Below, piece by piece: positions 61,289-64,000 of a stretch of 64,000 nt of DNA (positions are counted from its first letter, which is position 1; the number at the start of each line of letters is the position of its first letter). The stretch covers positions 930,001 to 994,000 of the forward strand of contig CALNYX010000017.1 of the NCBI GenBank assembly GCA_942490925.1, in the 5' to 3' direction. The notes beneath the pieces were generated by a model. That model worked only from the letters and a program-made list of their open reading frames with translations, made no database searches and was not told the origin of the DNA. This stretch comes from CALNYX01 sp942490925 (GTDB lineage Bacteria; Chlamydiota; Chlamydiia; Chlamydiales; JAAKFR01). The position numbers and the translations under genes were made by a program.

Positions 61289-61939
61289 ATGTCAGTAAAG
61301 AAGCAAAGTCCTAAAACGCAACTAAGAACAATCCGAGAAGGATTCAAGTCTGGAAAACATCTTGTTTTCCACAATAAGAAAGGTTTCCAAGCCGTTAAGC
61401 TCTCTGAGCTAAAGCGACTTAACCATGAATATCAAACATCTCTTAAACATTTAATCCCCCACATTGAGACATTTGTGAAGCGCAATCCTCGCGTTGATAC
61501 ATCTGGTTCTATTCTCAAGATGATTTCTGAGCAAGCTAACCGTTTTGAAGAGTGTGTAAAAAATGAAAAGATGATCCACATGTTCTTTGGCCCGGGCCGA
61601 ATGATGCGTGTTTCAGCTCACCGTCTACGTAAGCTTGGTACACGAGTTGGAAACTACCAGCTCATTGCAAGTGGAGTCGCACATAAGCTCTCATCATCAG
61701 AAAGAGCGCAAGCAAAAGCTCTCTTCCAACACTACCGCCAGATTTTATGTGACCGCAAGCACTTAGCTAACGCTAAGGCAATGGCTCATATCATTGAGGC
61801 GCAGATTTTCCGCTACAGAAAAGTGCTAACCGGCGAAGTGCACCTGCTTTACAAAGCAGTTAAAACACGTCGATCGCGTGTTGCACGTCAGATCAAGCAC
61901 TACATTGAGAAGAACGTTCCAGAAGTTTTAGACAGGTAG
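61289..61939 (+). CDS. Unrecognised paralogous-family protein, copy 1
   Basis: 216 residues from ATG 61289 with GAGG upstream; the preceding gap is AT-rich. Basic, helical protein with two conserved parts: N-terminal IREGFKSGKHLVFHNKKGFQAVKLSELKRLNHEYQTSL and C-terminal KALFQHYRQIL..HIIEAQI..LLYKAVKTRRSRVARQIKHYIEKN. No known domain, signal or membrane helix. First of a tandem array of at least three or four related genes, 7-8 bp apart, overlapping and in one strand. Confidence 0.7.
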   Translation: MSVKKQSPKTQLRTIREGFKSGKHLVFHNKKGFQAVKLSELKRLNHEYQTSLKHLIPHIETFVKRNPRVDTSGSILKMISEQANRFEECVKNEKMIHMFFGPGRMMRVSAHRLRKLGTRVGNYQLIASGVAHKLSSSERAQAKALFQHYRQILCDRKHLANAKAMAHIIEAQIFRYRKVLTGEVHLLYKAVKTRRSRVARQIKHYIEKNVPEVLDR

Positions 61940-61946
61940 GGTAGCA

Positions 61947-62576
61947 ATGAGTATTCAAAAAGATGTAGCAACCATCTCACGTGGTCTTAAACCCGGAAAT
62001 CGCCTTGTTTATGATTCGGCAAATGACAAGTTTAAATGTGTTAAAACAGAGAATGTTAAAAAACTTTCACTGGATCATGAGACCTCATTAGAGGCAGTTT
62101 CCATCCGGGTGAAGCAGTTTGTTGATAAGCATCCGAATGCTGATAGAGAGGGGACAATTCTCAAGGCGATTGGAAAGCGGTGTAAAGTTCTACGTGACCA
62201 GGGAAGCACGCTTGGATTTTTTCGAAACTTTTTTCGCAGACGGAAAATCACTGTCGCCTCTCAAAAACTTGGACTTTTAGCTTCCCGCGTTGGTGGTATT
62301 CAGTTAGCAGCTCATCAAAAAAGTCGTCCTAAAACTGAAGTTAGCCAGACGCGTGTCCTATTTAACCACTACGCTGGGATGCTGAAAAAAGAGAAGCATG
62401 TTTCGCAAGGGATGTTAACAATCATTGAAGCTCAAATTGATGGAGCCAAGAAAAACCATCCCATGTACGTGCAAAATCTCTATCTTACTGTCAGCAAAAT
62501 TGATTCGAAACCAGCGAAGCATATCAAAAACTATATTGAAAAGAATTGCGAGCTTCCAAAGGGAATGAAAAGATGA
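61947..62576 (+). CDS. Unrecognised paralogous-family protein, copy 2
   Basis: 209 residues, same two-part plan as copy 1: ISRGLKPGNRLVYDSANDKFKCVKTENVKKLSLDHETSL at the N-terminus, RVLFNHYAGMLKKEKHV..TIIEAQI..LYLTVSKIDSKPAKHIKNYIEKN at the C-terminus. Overlaps the next gene by 4 bp (ATGA). Function unknown. Confidence 0.7.
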   Translation: MSIQKDVATISRGLKPGNRLVYDSANDKFKCVKTENVKKLSLDHETSLEAVSIRVKQFVDKHPNADREGTILKAIGKRCKVLRDQGSTLGFFRNFFRRRKITVASQKLGLLASRVGGIQLAAHQKSRPKTEVSQTRVLFNHYAGMLKKEKHVSQGMLTIIEAQIDGAKKNHPMYVQNLYLTVSKIDSKPAKHIKNYIEKNCELPKGMKR

Positions 62577-63043
62577 CAGATCCCATTGGGAAAAGAAGCC
62601 TTCAAGAACTTCATACTGTATCTCTCAAACCTAAAAAAGAGGACCAAGCAACAAGTGCTAGTTTGCCGATCTTATCAAGATTAAGAAATGCTGCGGAGTC
62701 ATTGACTTCACCATCAAAATTCAAAGCAAGCATCTTACGTCGTTCCTCTTCTAACTTACAGACAACAGCTGCAAAAGTTGATTTAAGTCAGACAGCGCCC
62801 AAGCTTTTTGCCCATTTCAAAGGGCTACTTTCGCATAGGGAAACCTATTTTGTAGATAAAGAGAGAGAAGCGCAAGGCATGCTTCCTGAGATGGAAGTCC
62901 TCATCAGTAGAGCAAAGGATGTGCTCCCTGATGAAGTGCGTGATCTTTACTTGGCCATCAAAGATGTTGAAACACCGGCTGCCAAGCAGATAGCCAATTT
63001 TATTATTCAGTTTGCCCCAGAAACTTTAACCCCAAAAAAGTAA
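62573..63043 (+). CDS. Unrecognised paralogous-family protein, copy 3 (C-terminal domain only)
   Basis: 156 residues from ATG 62573 (ATGA overlap with copy 2). It keeps the C-terminal domain (PKLFAHFKGLL..GMLPEMEVLISRAKDVLPDEVRDLYLAIKDVETPAAKQIANFI) but its N-terminal domain is replaced by an unrelated Ser/Lys-rich stretch, so it looks like a recombined or degraded copy. Confidence 0.65.
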   Translation: MTDPIGKRSLQELHTVSLKPKKEDQATSASLPILSRLRNAAESLTSPSKFKASILRRSSSNLQTTAAKVDLSQTAPKLFAHFKGLLSHRETYFVDKEREAQGMLPEMEVLISRAKDVLPDEVRDLYLAIKDVETPAAKQIANFIIQFAPETLTPKK

Positions 63044-63046
63044 GTT

Positions 63047-63752
63047 ATGGCAGCTCCAATTGATCCACAACATCAAGCCAAAGCCATCAGAGATGGTCTT
63101 AAGAAAAATCATGCTGTTGTACTTCACGGTCGTAAGTTTGAGGCTGTTGAGGTAGATGAACTTGACTCGCTTGGGCTTGACTACATTACGGATCTTCATG
63201 AGGTTGCAGAGAAAGTAACTGAGTTTGCCGAACATAATTTAAGTGAAGGTGATGCTGCAAAAGTTAAAAAGGGCTCTTGAAGATCAACTAGAAAGAGACA
63301 CTTCTGCTTTCAAAAGTTTAAGAAGAGAACTGAAAAAACTCAGTGCCGAAAAAAAGGAAATTGAGTCTCGTGCCGAAAAGGGGCACTCTTTTGCTGATTG
63401 GGTCAGAATGATCTCTAAAAAAGAAGAATTATGTGACAAGTTAACAAGCTCTTTGAAACAACTAGAGAAAGCACCTGCTGAAAAAAAAGCCACCAAGGCT
63501 CCTAAGCAAGCTTCACACTTTCCTGAGTTAGAAGAGTTGAAAACATTTGGAACTGCTGGTGCGGCCAAAGATGCAATGATGGCACAGTTGCAACGTCGAC
63601 AAGCTGCTCAAGGTGCTGATACAGAAGTCTTAATGGCAAGTAAAGCTCTTACTGATGATGAAATGACTGAGAGTATTCAGGGTTTAGGCATTCCGAAAGG
63701 TACGTTGGAGGCTCTTGCTGAACATAGCCCAACGCTCCGCAGAGCACTATAG
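63047..63752 (+). pseudogene. Unrecognised paralogous-family protein, copy 4, frameshifted near 63270
   Basis: The first frame (63047-63280) encodes the N-terminal domain again (AKAIRDGLKKNHAVVLHGRKFEAVEVDELDSLGLDYITDL) and stops at 63278-63280. A second frame, from about 63243, continues one base later with a long helical region, RALEDQLERDTSAFKSLRRELKKL, and ends at 63752 (PTLRRAL). Deleting one A from the run AAAAA at 63266-63270 fuses them (AKVKRALEDQ). The fused protein would be ~235 residues with a new C-terminal half. May be a real frameshift, a programmed one, or an assembly error. Confidence 0.55.
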
Positions 63753-64000
63753 ATAGCTATACCAACAGCCTTCTGCTCGATTACAGTATTGCACTGCGCT
63801 TGCTTCGATTGAAGTAGGCTTCTTGCCAATGCAAATCAAGCCTGTTCCTGAACCTGTCATAAATACCTGCTCAAACAACTTATCCAACTTGTTCTTAAGG
63901 ACTTTAAGGGATGGTTGTAGCTGATAGGCAGGTTTTTCAAGATCATTACAAAGCGTTTCTTTTCCTTCTTGGAAATCTTGCAGTAACTTTCGTGGATCTT
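63747..64000 (-). CDS. ispE: 4-diphosphocytidyl-2-C-methyl-D-erythritol kinase (C-terminal part)
   Basis: The last ~83 residues of a GHMP kinase, missed by length filters because it runs off the window. The C-terminal GHMP pattern FMTGSGTGLICIGK is present, followed by QYCNRAEGCWYSYL. Its stop (63747-63749) overlaps the end of the convergent frame. IspE phosphorylates CDP-methylerythritol in the non-mevalonate isoprenoid route used by chlamydiae. The rest is outside the window. Confidence 0.72.
   Translation of the reverse strand, partial: DPRKLLQDFQEGKETLCNDLEKPAYQLQPSLKVLKNKLDKLFEQVFMTGSGTGLICIGKKPTSIEASAVQYCNRAEGCWYSYL

Overview
The window comes from a member of the phylum Chlamydiae, most likely an environmental, amoeba-type (Parachlamydiales-like) lineage and not Chlamydiaceae proper. 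The first 11.7 kb carries rpoC-rpoB-rplL-rplJ-rplA-rplK-nusG-secE-tRNA(Trp)-tuf-tRNA(Thr)-infA on the minus strand, the order I know from chlamydial genomes. Chlamydial hallmarks elsewhere are two large DUF582-type (type III effector-like) proteins, a bilobed hydrophobic Inc-like protein, and a MYG1/HIT/LOG-like/DUF167 gene set. Genes absent from classical Chlamydia (heptose synthesis, an Hsp70-DUF2760 pair, BBP7, DUF1207 and DUF2490 outer-membrane proteins, RhuM) point to a deeper-branching relative. Genus-level placement is not possible from the sequence alone.

Layout. 0-11.7 kb: information-processing core with a hairpin between rplL and rpoB and a strong intrinsic terminator after tuf. 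11.7-18.7 kb: Inc-like protein and SufE (+), then a tight minus-strand operon M24 peptidase, BBP7 barrel, TyrP permease, DUF2760, Hsp70. 18.7-30.6 kb: hydrolase/GyrI-like fusion, methyltransferase/ATP-grasp fusion, a MYG1-HIT-isochorismatase-HEAT operon, a large LOG-like protein, and an envelope pair. 30.6-37.1 kb: BrnQ, tRNA(Met), then an accessory stretch (RhuM, ABC exporter, truncated GNAT, SRPBCC, MarR, EVE) decorated with related palindromic elements. 37.1-46.8 kb: an operon preceded by a histidine-rich leader ORF (racemase, unknown protein, Na+/solute symporter), tandem carbonic anhydrases, several transporters, FabH and a frameshifted PP2C phosphatase. 46.8-53.7 kb: two paralogous DUF582-type proteins of about 1,100-1,160 residues, each with three internal repeats. 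53.7-61.2 kb: AzlCD, a second Na+/solute symporter, DUF167, a Na+/H+ antiporter, an MgtE-like transporter and two heptose genes. 61.2-63.8 kb: a tandem array of an unrecognised paralogous family, converging on the end of ispE.

The functional theme is a host-dependent bacterium: many amino-acid and ion transporters (TyrP, BrnQ, AzlCD, two SSS, DASS, MgtE, Na+/H+), envelope proteins and host-interaction candidates embedded between core genes. The most unusual observations are the His-rich leader ORF with mutually exclusive hairpins, the palindromic elements that appear to have replaced the C-terminus of a GNAT gene, the tandem paralog array at the right end, and two single-base frameshifts at A-runs.
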